DNA of 55,619 nucleotides from Oxobacter pfennigii (GCF_001317355.1 NZ_LKET01000031.1:1-55619); one strand, 5' to 3'. Counted from the stretch's first letter, positions 8,369 through 17,742 are shown. The notes: a model not told the origin generated them from the sequence alone. Numbers and translations: made by a program.

Positions 8369-9415
8369 TTACCCAAAGTATGCTGCAGTATGCCACAGCT
8401 GCTTGATATATTGAAAAACTTGCTCCTTATCCCCTATATCTTCCCAACAAGCAGGATTTAATGTGCTGTCCCGGGATGCTTTACCAATCAGCCAAGCATT
8501 TATTACTCCTGAGAAATTACCGAATTGGCTGTCAATTTTTTGAGCAAGAGGCTTAATCATAGGACCTCTGAACTCATCACCGATATCATCAATCCTTATT
8601 TGCCGCACAGGTATCCATTCTAATTTAATATCATATCTTTCACACAGAATATTTGCATATTTATTGATATCAGTATTTCTGAAGCTTTCATCCATGTAAA
8701 GTGATTCAATATCTTCATTCAGCATGATATCACCGTGAATATGAGTTTCAATGCAATAATCCAGGTTTCTCCCGAGAATTCTTTGCTTGTTATCCCCTAT
8801 AGACATCAATTCATCTATAGCCATATCTATTGTATAATTCTCTTTGTCCAATAATCTACCGTTCTGTTTCACATCCAGCAAAAGCCCAGCTAAAATACCG
8901 TAAAATGAATCTGCAGTACATAGTATATCTGGGTTGGTTGAACTGTCTCCGTATGCAAAAGTACACCGGGATATTATATCTGGTTTTAAAGCAAAATAGC
9001 AGGAGCCGAATCTTGGAGAGGCTCCGTCCAAATATTCAAATATATTTAATGCTCCGTACTTTGGCCTGTCTGTTGTATTTTCGGGATATATATTTGAAAA
9101 AAGGCGCTGCTCCCACAAAAATCTGTCTCCGCCGATATATGCGGTTTTTCCTCCGTTGGTCGTTCCGGTTTTGAATTGTCCGAAATACATGCCGTCATCA
9201 ATTAAGTTTTCAATTATCATTGCCCCGTTATTGGAGAGCCTGTCAGCATGAAAATTAATGGTTACGGCAGCAGACAATAACTTATTTATCAAAACATCAA
9301 TATCGTAAGAAAACCCATTACAAAGCTCTTCAATCAAAGACAATTTTTCGGATTCCTGTTTTTTAGCGTGAGTACATATATGTTTAATTGTTTTTAATTC
9401 ATAATCCCTTATCAT
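8369..9415 (-). CDS. DUF3626 family protein, function unknown
   Basis: 348 residues from the ATG at 9415, preceded by AAGGATGAGG. The sequence shows the conserved blocks I associate with DUF3626: INFHADRL, a GTTNGG stretch, GGDRFLWEQRLF, RPKYGALN, SPRFGSCYFALKP, IETHIHGDI and IKQLWH. Conserved His, Asp and Arg residues suggest a catalytic protein, but no function is established. The frame is open 20 codons further upstream (to 9475). That extension encodes SYELVLKELRKKDE, which copies the C-terminus of the MmcQ protein at 13640-13996. It is therefore leftover mmcQ DNA, not the true N-terminus. Confidence 0.75.
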   Translation of the reverse strand: MIRDYELKTIKHICTHAKKQESEKLSLIEELCNGFSYDIDVLINKLLSAAVTINFHADRLSNNGAMIIENLIDDGMYFGQFKTGTTNGGKTAYIGGDRFLWEQRLFSNIYPENTTDRPKYGALNIFEYLDGASPRFGSCYFALKPDIISRCTFAYGDSSTNPDILCTADSFYGILAGLLLDVKQNGRLLDKENYTIDMAIDELMSIGDNKQRILGRNLDYCIETHIHGDIMLNEDIESLYMDESFRNTDINKYANILCERYDIKLEWIPVRQIRIDDIGDEFRGPMIKPLAQKIDSQFGNFSGVINAWLIGKASRDSTLNPACWEDIGDKEQVFQYIKQLWHTAAYFG

Positions 9416-9573
9416 GATGACCTCATCCTTTTTTCTCAATTCTTTTAATACAAGCTCATAAGACATATAAATCATCCAGCATATCCTATCTCATCTTTAG
9501 TATATCAAAATCCAAGAATATCGCCCTTTTCTTTTGATATACTTTCTTATATTTTAATATGTTTATGGAAATT
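9416..9573 (-). pseudogene. mmcQ remnant with internal deletion (copy 1)
   Basis: This stretch matches the two ends of the intact mmcQ gene at 13640-13996 with the middle missing. The part at about 9436-9492 corresponds to the 3' end (TACAAG.TCATA.GACATAT.AATCATCCAGCATATC). The part at about 9500-9573 corresponds to the gene start and upstream region (CAAAATCCA..AATATCGCCCT, then GATATACTT..TTATATTTTAATA). Around 85 codons were lost. The DUF3626 frame now runs into its 3' end. Confidence 0.7.
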
Positions 9574-9759
9574 TACAAATACCATAACGCAGGTTAGTTA
9601 TAGAGAATAACTGAAAGGATTCATTGGGTCAGTATTTCCGTTCTTATCTCAATAATGTAATGTAACTGATGCAAGAATATAAAATGATGAATAATTTAAG
9701 GCTTCGTTATTCTTAGTGCCTTACCTCCGGTCAGCCGATAAGGTTGTAGGCGCCTTATC
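9574..9759. other. intergenic spacer
   Basis: Spacer between the mmcQ remnant and the ABC exporter terminator. I see no gene. A GATAAGG/CCTTATC inverted repeat lies at about 9737-9759. Confidence 0.3.
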
Positions 9760-9798
9760 AAATAAATGCATCCGGTAAAATACCGGATGCATTTATTT
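9760..9798. terminator. long perfect inverted repeat, exporter terminator
   Basis: An 18-bp perfect inverted repeat (9760-9777 and 9781-9798) with a 3-base loop. The outer arms are A/T runs, so it works in both directions. It lies downstream of the ABC exporter operon. Confidence 0.8.
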
Positions 9799-9861
9799 GG
9801 TAAACTTCTATTACTTTCTGATATCCCCCCTCGTCTAAATTCAAAACCAGGAGGCATGTAT

Positions 9862-11712
9862 TTATACAGCAGGTTCAAACTGGCTGTTGTAAAGGTCGGC
9901 GTAGAACCCTCCCTGGGACAGCAATCCTTTATGGCTGCCGCTTTCAATGATGTCTCCGTCTTTCATCACCAAAATCAAGTCGGCGTTTTTGATGGTGGAC
10001 AATCGGTGGGCAATGACAAAGGAGGTGCGGCCCTGTGTTAATTTGTCCATTGCCTCCTGAATCAACAATTCGGTGCGGGTATCCACACTGCTTGTCGCCT
10101 CGTCCAATATCAGCATCGGAGCGTTTTGAATCATAGCCCTGGCAATTGTGACAAGCTGTTTTTGCCCTTGGGACAGGTTTGCTTTGTCATTCAGCGCCGT
10201 ATCATATCCTCGAGGAAGAGTCTTGATAAAATGGTGAAGTCCAACCGCTTTACAGGCAGCAACCACCTGCTCGTCTGTTACGTCCTGCTTACAATATACG
10301 ATGTTTTCCTTTATGGTACCCTCGAACAGCCATGTATCCTGCAGCACCATTCCAAACTGCTCATGCACGTTCTCACGTGGAACTTGGTTTTCGGGAATAC
10401 CGTCTATCAGTATTTCTCCGCCATCCAGTTCGTAAAAGCGCATCAGCAAGTTGACAATTGTGGTTTTTCCCGCACCCGTCGGCCCGACAATAGCCACCTT
10501 CTGTCCTGCTTTTATTTGGGCTGAGAAGTCGTTAATAATGGCCTTATCCGGTGTATATCCAAACTTCACATGACGGAATTCCACATCACCTTTAACATTA
10601 TGAAGCCGCTTTGTTTTTTGGCTTTCATCGGACAGTTCTTCCTCGTCAATAAAATTAAATACCCGCTCACTGGCGGCAGCGGTCCTTTGCATATTCTGGA
10701 AGGCTTGTGCCATTTGGGAAAGGGGCTGGGTAAAAAGGCGGATGTACAGCATAAACGCTACAATTACACCGAAAGTTATGGTACCGTTCATTGCCAGCGC
10801 CGCGCCTACCACACAGACAGCCACATAGCTGAAGTTGCCGATAAACATCATTAAAGGCATCATCAGCCCGGACATAAACTGACTCTTCCAGCCGCTGTCA
10901 TAAAGGCTTTGGTTTACATTTTCAAAAAATCTCTTAGCCTCCTTGCCGCCGTTATAAGCCTTCACCACATTATGGCCGGAGTAAACTTCTTCGACATGGC
11001 CGTTGACAGCACCTAAATCATTTTGCTGGCGAATAAAGTATTTCTGAGAACTTGTCATGATAACGCTCATTAAGGCAAACCCAAGAATGCTGGCGCCGAT
11101 GGCAGTCAGTGCCATAATCCAGTTGTTATAGAACATCATGACAGCAGACCCGATAAACATAGTAATTGATGTAACCAAGGTGCCGATACTTTGATTCAAG
11201 GTTTGCCCGATTGTGTCAACATCGTTGGTTACCCGGCTTAAGACATCGCCATAGCTCACCTTATCAAAATACTTTAAGGGCAGCCTGTTAATCTTTTGAG
11301 ATATGTCCGTACGCATATTTTTGCTGATCTTTTGCGTTACCGTCGCCATCATATAGCCCTGAATGAAGCTGAGAATTGTCGAGGCGGCGTAAAATGCAGC
11401 CAGCAGGTAAGCGATGCTTTCCACCGTTTGAAAGTCAATTGCGCCCAGAACCGGTTTGCCGTTCACCAGCGCCGGCAGTCCTTTCATAATTTCATTTGTC
11501 ATTTCCTTCAGCTTATCAGGTCCGATAATCTGAAGTACCGTTCCTATGGCCGCCAAAACAAGGGCTATTATCACCGCCGGCAGATATTTTATGCAATAGA
11601 CAACCAGCTTGAGCCAGGTCTCTTTAAAATTCTTAGGCTTCTCGGCTATGCCCCCTCCCATGGGGCCTCTGCCAATTGGACCCTGGGGCCTTGCTTTCCT
11701 CTGTTCACTCAT
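9862..11712 (-). CDS. ABC exporter half-transporter, canonical NBD (heterodimer subunit B)
   Basis: 616 residues: a Gly/Pro-rich cytosolic N-terminus (about 1-30), six transmembrane helices, and a C-terminal nucleotide-binding domain. The NBD has Walker A GPTGAGKTT, signature LSQGQ, Walker B MLILDEATSSVD with the catalytic glutamate, and switch IAHRLSTI. It pairs with the upstream gene, which it overlaps by 4 bases, to make a heterodimeric multidrug or lipid/peptide exporter of the BmrCD/TM287-288/LmrCD type. This subunit carries the hydrolytic consensus residues. The signature motif LSQGQ departs slightly from LSGGQ, as is usual when the partner supplies LSGGQ. The substrate cannot be read from sequence. 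Confidence 0.9.
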   Translation of the reverse strand: MSEQRKARPQGPIGRGPMGGGIAEKPKNFKETWLKLVVYCIKYLPAVIIALVLAAIGTVLQIIGPDKLKEMTNEIMKGLPALVNGKPVLGAIDFQTVESIAYLLAAFYAASTILSFIQGYMMATVTQKISKNMRTDISQKINRLPLKYFDKVSYGDVLSRVTNDVDTIGQTLNQSIGTLVTSITMFIGSAVMMFYNNWIMALTAIGASILGFALMSVIMTSSQKYFIRQQNDLGAVNGHVEEVYSGHNVVKAYNGGKEAKRFFENVNQSLYDSGWKSQFMSGLMMPLMMFIGNFSYVAVCVVGAALAMNGTITFGVIVAFMLYIRLFTQPLSQMAQAFQNMQRTAAASERVFNFIDEEELSDESQKTKRLHNVKGDVEFRHVKFGYTPDKAIINDFSAQIKAGQKVAIVGPTGAGKTTIVNLLMRFYELDGGEILIDGIPENQVPRENVHEQFGMVLQDTWLFEGTIKENIVYCKQDVTDEQVVAACKAVGLHHFIKTLPRGYDTALNDKANLSQGQKQLVTIARAMIQNAPMLILDEATSSVDTRTELLIQEAMDKLTQGRTSFVIAHRLSTIKNADLILVMKDGDIIESGSHKGLLSQGGFYADLYNSQFEPAV

Positions 11713-13469
11713 GATACAAGCTCCTCCTCGCTTAATTGGCTCATGGCAATTTGCCTGTAAACTTCACAAGTTTGCAAAAGCTCTTTGTGTTTACCCTTTC
11801 CGGCAATTTTACCTTCATGGAGTACGATAATCTGGTCGGCGTCCATAATTGTTCCGATGCGCTGAGCGACAATCATGCTGGTAACCCCGGCGGTTTCTTT
11901 TTTAAGAGCGCTGCGCAGAATCCGGTCGGTTTTATAGTCCAGGGCTGAGAAGGAATCATCAAAGATATAAATTTCCGGCTTCCTGCAAACCGCACGGGCA
12001 ATTGAAAGCCTCTGTTTCTGGCCGCCGGATAAATTTGTACCGCCTTGGGCAATGTCCGCTTCATACCCGCCGTCCATTTGTTCCACAAAATCCGCCCCTT
12101 GGGCAATTGCGGCTGCTTTTCTGATTTCATCTGAAGTAAAGCCATCCCCTCCGTTATCTCCGTATGCCACATTGGAGGAGACCGTGCCTTTGAACAGAAC
12201 CGCTTTTTGGGGCACATAGCCGATTTTATTGTGTAAAGCTTCCAGGGAGTAATCCTTGATATTTACACCATCAATCAAGATTTCCCCCTCGGTTGCATCA
12301 AAGAAACGGGGTACAAGATTTACAAGCGTTGTCTTACCGCTGCCTGTGGAGCCGATAAAGGCGATGGTTTCGCCCTGCTTTACAGTGAAGCTTATATCCT
12401 CCAGCGCATAATCCGCCGCGTCAGGGTATTTGAAGCTCACGTGCTCGAAGGTAACCTCACCTGCTAAACCTGAGGCCCCATCTATCTGGCTGCCATCGAG
12501 TATCGTCGGTTCGGTATCCAGCACCTCGTTTATGCGCTTGGCAGAAACGCCGGCCCGGGGGAGCATGATGAAAATCATGACCAGCATCATAAAGGACATA
12601 ATCACCTGTATTGCATAACTGGAGAATACCACCATATTCGAAAACAATGTCAGTTTATCCATCATTTCCGCAGCGTTAATCAAGTATGCACCTATCCAAT
12701 AGATTGCAAGGGACAGCCCGCTCATGATCATCATTATGACCGGCATCAAAATTGCCATAGCCCTGCTGGTATAAAGCTGGGTGCCGGTTAATTCCTCGTT
12801 TGCTTCTTCGAACTTTTTCTCCTGGTAATCCTCAGCGTTATAAGCCCTTACCACCCTGAGCCCTGTCAGGTTTTCGCGGGTAATCCGGTTCATATTATCT
12901 GTTAAGGTTTGCATTTTTTTGAATTTCGGTATGACGAAAATCATGATAAATCCAACCATCACAACCAAAACCGCAACTGCCACCCCTGTCGTCAGCATCC
13001 ATTCAAAACCTTTTCCTGCAATTTTTGTGATGGCCCATACAACCATAATCGGAGCTTTGATGATAAGCTGCAGCCCCATTGTAATCAGTATTTGAATCTG
13101 CGTAATGTCGTTGGAGGAACGGGTAATAAGGCTATCGGTGGAAAAACGGTTGATTTCCTCCATGGAAAAGGACTCCACCTTATTAAATAACAGGCTGCGC
13201 AGCTGCTTAGAAAATGTGGCGGCAATCCGGGCGGCAAAAAATCCAACGATAATGGCAGATGCCAAACTGCCAAGGGTACAAAGAAGCATTTTGCCCCCGG
13301 CCAGCCAGATATCCCTCATGGCGCTGCCGGGAGTTTGCACCAGCACTGTGATTTCCGCCATATAGTCCGGCGACTTCAAATCAAGCCAGACCTGTGCTAC
13401 GATAAACACAAGGCTTAAAGATACGAGAATCCATTCTTTCGGCTTTAAATATCTTAAAATTTTAATCAT
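11709..13469 (-). CDS. ABC exporter half-transporter, degenerate NBD (heterodimer subunit A)
   Basis: 586 residues with a six-helix membrane domain and an NBD (Walker A GSTGSGKTT, signature LSGGQ). The Walker B reads IYIFDDSFSALD, so the catalytic Glu is Asp. The switch region reads AQRIGTI, so the His is Gln. These changes are the hallmark of the non-hydrolysing site in heterodimeric exporters, and the next gene has the canonical residues. I start at the ATG at 13469, because the AGGAGG ribosome site lies inside the longer frame that opens at 13490. No dedicated regulator is adjacent. Confidence 0.9.
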   Translation of the reverse strand: MIKILRYLKPKEWILVSLSLVFIVAQVWLDLKSPDYMAEITVLVQTPGSAMRDIWLAGGKMLLCTLGSLASAIIVGFFAARIAATFSKQLRSLLFNKVESFSMEEINRFSTDSLITRSSNDITQIQILITMGLQLIIKAPIMVVWAITKIAGKGFEWMLTTGVAVAVLVVMVGFIMIFVIPKFKKMQTLTDNMNRITRENLTGLRVVRAYNAEDYQEKKFEEANEELTGTQLYTSRAMAILMPVIMMIMSGLSLAIYWIGAYLINAAEMMDKLTLFSNMVVFSSYAIQVIMSFMMLVMIFIMLPRAGVSAKRINEVLDTEPTILDGSQIDGASGLAGEVTFEHVSFKYPDAADYALEDISFTVKQGETIAFIGSTGSGKTTLVNLVPRFFDATEGEILIDGVNIKDYSLEALHNKIGYVPQKAVLFKGTVSSNVAYGDNGGDGFTSDEIRKAAAIAQGADFVEQMDGGYEADIAQGGTNLSGGQKQRLSIARAVCRKPEIYIFDDSFSALDYKTDRILRSALKKETAGVTSMIVAQRIGTIMDADQIIVLHEGKIAGKGKHKELLQTCEVYRQIAMSQLSEEELVS

Positions 13470-13585
13470 GATGACCTCCTGTTGTATCATGGTTCATACT
13501 GAATAGTATTAGCAATATATCTTTTTTAATTTATTTTCTCACTGAATCCTTTTCAAGCATTGTCAGCAGTTAGTAGCCATGGTAT

Positions 13586-13636
13586 TTAAAAAAAGAAAGC
13601 CTTGCAGATATTCATTTAAAAATCTCTGCAAGGCTT
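13586..13636 (-). terminator. mmcQ terminator
   Basis: An inverted repeat AAGCCTTGCAGA/TCTGCAAGGCTT (13597-13608 and 13625-13636). On the minus strand it is followed by a T-rich run. It separates mmcQ from the exporter genes. Confidence 0.8.
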
Positions 13637-13639
13637 AAA

Positions 13640-13996
13640 TTATTTTTTCAAAAGGACTTCCCTGTCCTTTTTGCTTAATCCCTTTAATACAAGTTCATAG
13701 GACATATCAATCATCCAGCATATCTTCTCATCAGGTATGCCGCCGTCCAATATAACAGTATTCCAGTGCTTCTTGTTCATATGGTAACCCGGCGTTACGC
13801 CTTCATGCTCTTCCCGCAAAAATATGCTAAGGTAAGGGTCGCACTTCAAATTCACATACATAGGCATTTTATCTATATCCGTCAAAGCAAACATCTTCCC
13901 GCTCACTCTGAAAGTCAGTGTGCTGCTGTCAAAGGGAAAATCCTCATATGCGCCTTTTTTACTTAAGCAATATATCTTCAGTTTTTCAAAATCCAT
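13640..13996 (-). CDS. MmcQ/YjbR family protein
   Basis: 118 residues of the MmcQ/YjbR fold (double-wing CyaY-like): DFEKLKIYCLSKKGAYEDFPFD, KMFALTDIDKMPMYVNLKCDP, TPGYHMNKKHWNTVILDG, then the C-terminal helix MSYELVLKGLSKKDREVLLKK. Members are annotated as DNA-binding, but their role is not established. I start at the second ATG (13996) because GAGGG is 8 bases upstream. The first ATG at 14002 is only 2 bases from it. Two deleted copies of this gene lie at 9416-9573 and 18875-18990, so this locus has been duplicated repeatedly. Confidence 0.8.
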   Translation of the reverse strand: MDFEKLKIYCLSKKGAYEDFPFDSSTLTFRVSGKMFALTDIDKMPMYVNLKCDPYLSIFLREEHEGVTPGYHMNKKHWNTVILDGGIPDEKICWMIDMSYELVLKGLSKKDREVLLKK

Positions 13997-14140
13997 AAAC
14001 ATCGCCCTCTTCTTTGGATATACTTAATTATATTTTAATACCTATGGAGAAAATTTCAAACATGACTTTTATAAATGAATTAAAAGCTCGTATTACATGA
14101 CAGGCTGCTAATTAAATCCGGCCGTGCTTTATTCCAATAC

Positions 14141-14541
14141 CTATTTTGCCGTTGTTTTAAGTGAGCCGACATCTCCTCCGGCCTGCTTTATACAATCCTC
14201 TACAGCATCCAGGATGGCTTTGGATGTAACCGAAGCGCCTGCTGCCACATCCACGTTAAGGGTTTGCCCTTCCACTATCTCTTTAGGAATCTTGTCAATT
14301 GCAGCGTCGCTGATACCTTGAGTTTCCTTGTGTTCCACCACTTTGACACTAACTATTTCAGTATCGGAAAGCTCTACGGAAACCTTCACGCACCGCCGAT
14401 ACCCATTGCAGAAGCTGTGTATGTTCCTGCCTTAAATTTGCTTTTATCTGGTGAATTTCCTGCCGGCTGGCCTGTGCAGCCTGCTGAAACCAACAATAAA
14501 ATCATAGATAAAACTGCCGCTATCCTTGTTATTTTTTTCAA
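14141..14541 (-). pseudogene. FMN-binding lipoprotein gene with a frameshift
   Basis: Two frames make up one gene. From a TTG start at 14541 (AGAGGAGA upstream) comes a lipoprotein signal ending LLVSAGC, then KFKAGTYTASAMGIGGA. The frame then hits TGA at about 14389-14396. One added base there continues it as VKVSVELSDTEIVSVKVVEH...VDVAAGASVTSKAILDAV. This is an FMN-binding domain with the covalent flavinylation motif D-x-x-A-G-A-S. The loss is one base in a GC-rich GGTGCGTG stretch, so either a true mutation or a sequencing error. Intact, it would be a small exported flavin carrier next to the exported reductase upstream. It resembles that reductase's own FMN domain and may be its electron donor. 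Confidence 0.75.
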
Positions 14542-14563
14542 TGAAATCTCCTCTTTCGATAAT

Positions 14564-16339
14564 TTATTCGTTTTTGGCTGCGTGAACTCCTGCTACGTTT
14601 CCGAAGGTCAAACCGTTTAATAATGCCGAACCGCTGCCTATATATTCCTGATTTAAAGTCTGCGCGCTTGCCGCGGCGCCTACTGCATATAATCCATTGA
14701 TAACATTACCGCTTTTATCAATGACCTGTGCATTCATATTGATACGCAGGCTGACATAAGTGTCGTTGAGGTTTCCTGTAAGATCCAATCCTATATAAGG
14801 AGCCTCAATTGGATATAAATACTCGGAAGGCTTGTTAAAATCAGTATCTTTTTTTGCCTTAACCATCTCATTGTACCTGTCAATTGTATTTTTCAGCACT
14901 TCCGGCTTCATACCCATCTTTTGGGCAAGCTCTTCAATTGTATCTGTTTTAAATGCTTTTCCAGTTTCCAGGGCTTTGTCTATTCCTTCTTTATGAGCAT
15001 CGTACAGCATTTGCGGGATAATCATATGGGTATCGCCGAAGCCCTTTTCATTCAGCACCCGTGTACGGGTATAAAAATATTCCGCTTCGTCAACATAACG
15101 TTCTCCCTCTGGCGTTACATATATGCATTCCGGTGTAAAATAGCCAAGGGAAGTATCTGCTGCAAGATTATGATGAATTTGCGCTGCGTTTTTAACGATT
15201 ATGTCGGCTCCCACACCTTCTCCCATGGCCAGAGTATCGCCGGTATTTACAGAGGAATTTATATAATCTGTATATTGCGGATAATATTTTGCCATCATTT
15301 CAGGGTTGCCGGCAAAACCGCCGGAAGCAAGTATAACTGACTTTGCTTTAACAGTAACCTCATTGCCGTCTTTGTCAACAGCCTTTACGCCTGTAACCTT
15401 ATCTCCTTCTTTAATCAATTCCGTTGCCCGTGTGTTGACGCGAACTTCGATACCTAAGTCATTAACGTCTTCCATAAGGTATTTAATTATATAGCCCTTA
15501 CCGCCTTCTGTCTGATGAATGCGGGGGATATTCCTTCCTTCGTAAATACCGGCGGCAAAAATACTGTCCATCATCTTGACGCCATGATCAATAAGCCATT
15601 GTATATTCTCGGCAGAATGATCGGTAATGTATTTTACCATATCCGGTTCAACATATTCATCCTTTGCCCTTTCGGCAAGCATCATCCAGTCTTCATAGAA
15701 TTTTTCAGCGCTGTCTTTGACATTATTTTTCTCCTGAATATCTGTTCCTGCTGCATGTACCCATCCTGCTGATAAGGCTGAAGTTCCTCCGAGGCGTCCT
15801 AACCTTTCCAGAAGCATAACCTTTGCACCGTTTTCAGCAGCTGTGATAGCGGCAGAAACCCCGGCCAATCCCGAACCTACCACAACAACATCGGTTTCTA
15901 AATCCAGTTTACCGGGAGCTGCCTTTACAATCTCCTTTGCCTTAAGGGCATCAATATTTGCTCCTGTTTTAGAAAGAGCATCCGTAATAGCCCTGATTAC
16001 CGCTGAACTGGATATTGATGCTCCCGCAACCATGTCCACCTTCAGTGACTGATGTTCCATAATATCCCTGCTGATGGTTTCAAAGGCTGTGTCACCAACC
16101 ATGACAGAGTCATTAAACTCTGTAAGCTTAATATCTTTAATGGAGCTTTCATCTACAGTAACATCTACAGTGAGCGGGCCGCTAAAGCTGCTTGTGGTTC
16201 CCGAATAGGTACCCGGAGTATAGATAATTTCGAAACCCTCTTGCTGTGATGGCTGCGGTGAATCTGCCGGTTTACCGCATGCGGAGATCAGCAGCATGAC
16301 TGATAAACTTAATGCAAGTACTTTTTTGATTGATTTCAT
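14564..16339 (-). CDS. exported FMN/FAD reductase (flavocytochrome c / fumarate-reductase-like)
   Basis: A 591-residue lipoprotein (signal ends LLISAC, Cys21). Residues about 38-135 are an FMN-binding domain with the ApbE flavinylation motif D102-M-V-A-G-A-S108. Residues about 150-585 are a FAD_binding_2/succinate dehydrogenase-fumarate reductase flavoprotein domain (dinucleotide fold VVVGSGLAG at 153-160, GGTSALSAGW, SGSALLNGLTFG near the end). Such enzymes sit outside the membrane and reduce an external acceptor, such as fumarate, urocanate, cinnamate-type acids or other enoates. They take electrons from membrane flavin carriers. The broken FMN lipoprotein gene follows. Its promoter is a near-duplicate of that of the SDR gene at 18706. 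The substrate is not deducible. Confidence 0.88.
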   Translation of the reverse strand: MKSIKKVLALSLSVMLLISACGKPADSPQPSQQEGFEIIYTPGTYSGTTSSFSGPLTVDVTVDESSIKDIKLTEFNDSVMVGDTAFETISRDIMEHQSLKVDMVAGASISSSAVIRAITDALSKTGANIDALKAKEIVKAAPGKLDLETDVVVVGSGLAGVSAAITAAENGAKVMLLERLGRLGGTSALSAGWVHAAGTDIQEKNNVKDSAEKFYEDWMMLAERAKDEYVEPDMVKYITDHSAENIQWLIDHGVKMMDSIFAAGIYEGRNIPRIHQTEGGKGYIIKYLMEDVNDLGIEVRVNTRATELIKEGDKVTGVKAVDKDGNEVTVKAKSVILASGGFAGNPEMMAKYYPQYTDYINSSVNTGDTLAMGEGVGADIIVKNAAQIHHNLAADTSLGYFTPECIYVTPEGERYVDEAEYFYTRTRVLNEKGFGDTHMIIPQMLYDAHKEGIDKALETGKAFKTDTIEELAQKMGMKPEVLKNTIDRYNEMVKAKKDTDFNKPSEYLYPIEAPYIGLDLTGNLNDTYVSLRINMNAQVIDKSGNVINGLYAVGAAASAQTLNQEYIGSGSALLNGLTFGNVAGVHAAKNE

Positions 16340-16397
16340 AATTCTCCTCCTCGATTGATTTTGTTTTTCAAGTTAATTATTAAATTAACAAAATGAT

Positions 16398-16426
16398 TGT
16401 ATAATTTAATGTTAACTTTACGTCAA
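16398..16426 (-). promoter_or_regulatory. promoter of the exported reductase (duplicate A)
   Basis: On the minus strand: TTGACG (-35, 16421-16426), 17-bp spacer containing GTTAAC, TATACA (-10, 16398-16403). About 40 bases around it are nearly the same as the region upstream of the SDR gene (18763-18791). The two units are probably co-regulated. The MerR-type regulator encoded between them is the obvious candidate (inference). Confidence 0.7.
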
Positions 16427-16451
16427 GTATCATTTCATTTATCTTGATAAT

Positions 16452-16500
16452 AAAAAAAGCATTAAAACATAAGGTAACCTTATGTTTTAATGCTTTTTTT
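16452..16500. terminator. long perfect hairpin, terminator of the MerR-type gene
   Basis: A 23-bp perfect inverted repeat (16452-16474 and 16478-16500) with a 3-base loop and 7-base A and T runs at its ends. It works in both directions. Its core CATTAAAACATAAGG is shared with the hairpin at 18818-18862. Confidence 0.85.
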
Positions 16501-16524
16501 ATAACTAGCTTGAAATAATAATGC

Positions 16525-17742
16525 TTATTTTTTCCCCACATAAATGGTCTGATATATTTCCCTGTCATAGATATCCATATTATATCGGTTTTTTTCAATA
16601 ACCGGTCCCATATCTGCAACATCCAATTGTTTCAAATTTAAATCAGTCAATTTTTTCAGTATCTTTTCCCGGTTAAAATAATCCTCTATCTGGGGTAACG
16701 TATTATCAATCCCCTTTACTTTATGCAAATTTGGATATATCCCTGCCAACAAGCCTCCATGCTTTAAAAAAGGCAGCACTATATCAAGTAAAGGTTGATT
16801 ATTCGATTGGGCGAAATCTTTTGTCATCCAATAATCAATAATTATATCAATGGACGAATTCCTGAGCGGTATTCCGTCAACATCGCAGCATAAAAATATG
16901 AAATTTTTATGCTCATTACCTGTTTCCAGACTGCTTTTTAAATGGGCTATTCTGTCTTTATCGTAATCAACCAGGATATATATGGCGTTTCCAGGTATAT
17001 GCTTAATATATTGATTGAGGAAATATCCTACACATAAGTTAAACTCCATAATATATTCAGGCTCTTTGCAATGCTTATGCATGCTGTCAATCAATATGCC
17101 CATCCCTTTATAACGGAAGTTTATAAAACCGGGGGATGCTACCCTTAGATATTCCTTCCCGTCAGGCATAGGCTTTCCGTATAATAATTTTTGCCTTGCT
17201 GCCTTTTCATCAATATAAATACCATCCTGTATTATAGCACTATAACCGCATTTGCATTTGATGCTTCCCTCTATAAGCATGTTATTCTCTATAGTCCCGG
17301 CTGAAATATTCAAGGCCGCCCCACAGCATGGACACTGTAACATTCCTACAGAAGACAATGGAAAACCTAATTTACCGCTTCTGTTCATTTCACCGCTTTT
17401 TAATGAGTTAATTGTTTCTTTAAGATAATAGCTCATCTTCTCATACTTTTGCTGCGCCTGTATGATCTGTTCTTCCTTACTCTCCAATAAAGATAAATAC
17501 ATTTTTTTATATTCATCTGCTTTACCGCCCGTGAGCCTTTGAAAGGTTAATATCTTCTGAATTTCCGGCAAAGAAAAATCCAATTGCTTTAAGTTCATAA
17601 TTCTTTCTATGTCTCTGCTGTCGTCTTCATGAAATCTGTAATGACTTCCATTTTTTTGTGCAACCAGCAGACCGAAATCAATATAGTGCCTTACAGTACT
17701 TTGAGAAATATTATGTTTTTGAGCAAATTCACTGATTCTAAT
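16525..17742 (-). CDS. MerR-type regulator fused to a zinc-finger methyltransferase domain
   Basis: A frame of 405 residues if it starts at the ATT at 17742. The first residues then read MRISEFAQKHNISQSTVRHYI, a textbook MerR helix-turn-helix, and GAGGGGG lies 8 bases upstream. No ATG, GTG or TTG occurs in frame before the first stop. The first ATG (17598) would remove the whole DNA-binding motif. After the HTH come a coiled-coil stretch (about 75-115), a zinc ribbon (CPCCG...CKCG near 137-170) and a class I SAM-methyltransferase-like domain (LVDYDKDRIAHLK, LCCDVDGIPLRNSSIDIIIDYW). The zinc ribbon plus methyltransferase arrangement recalls RlmA-type enzymes. Flanking repeated promoters suggest it controls the reductase and the SDR. 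ATT start codons are rare, so an ATG-to-ATT mutation or error is also possible. Confidence 0.75.
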   Translation of the reverse strand: MRISEFAQKHNISQSTVRHYIDFGLLVAQKNGSHYRFHEDDSRDIERIMNLKQLDFSLPEIQKILTFQRLTGGKADEYKKMYLSLLESKEEQIIQAQQKYEKMSYYLKETINSLKSGEMNRSGKLGFPLSSVGMLQCPCCGAALNISAGTIENNMLIEGSIKCKCGYSAIIQDGIYIDEKAARQKLLYGKPMPDGKEYLRVASPGFINFRYKGMGILIDSMHKHCKEPEYIMEFNLCVGYFLNQYIKHIPGNAIYILVDYDKDRIAHLKSSLETGNEHKNFIFLCCDVDGIPLRNSSIDIIIDYWMTKDFAQSNNQPLLDIVLPFLKHGGLLAGIYPNLHKVKGIDNTLPQIEDYFNREKILKKLTDLNLKQLDVADMGPVIEKNRYNMDIYDREIYQTIYVGKK

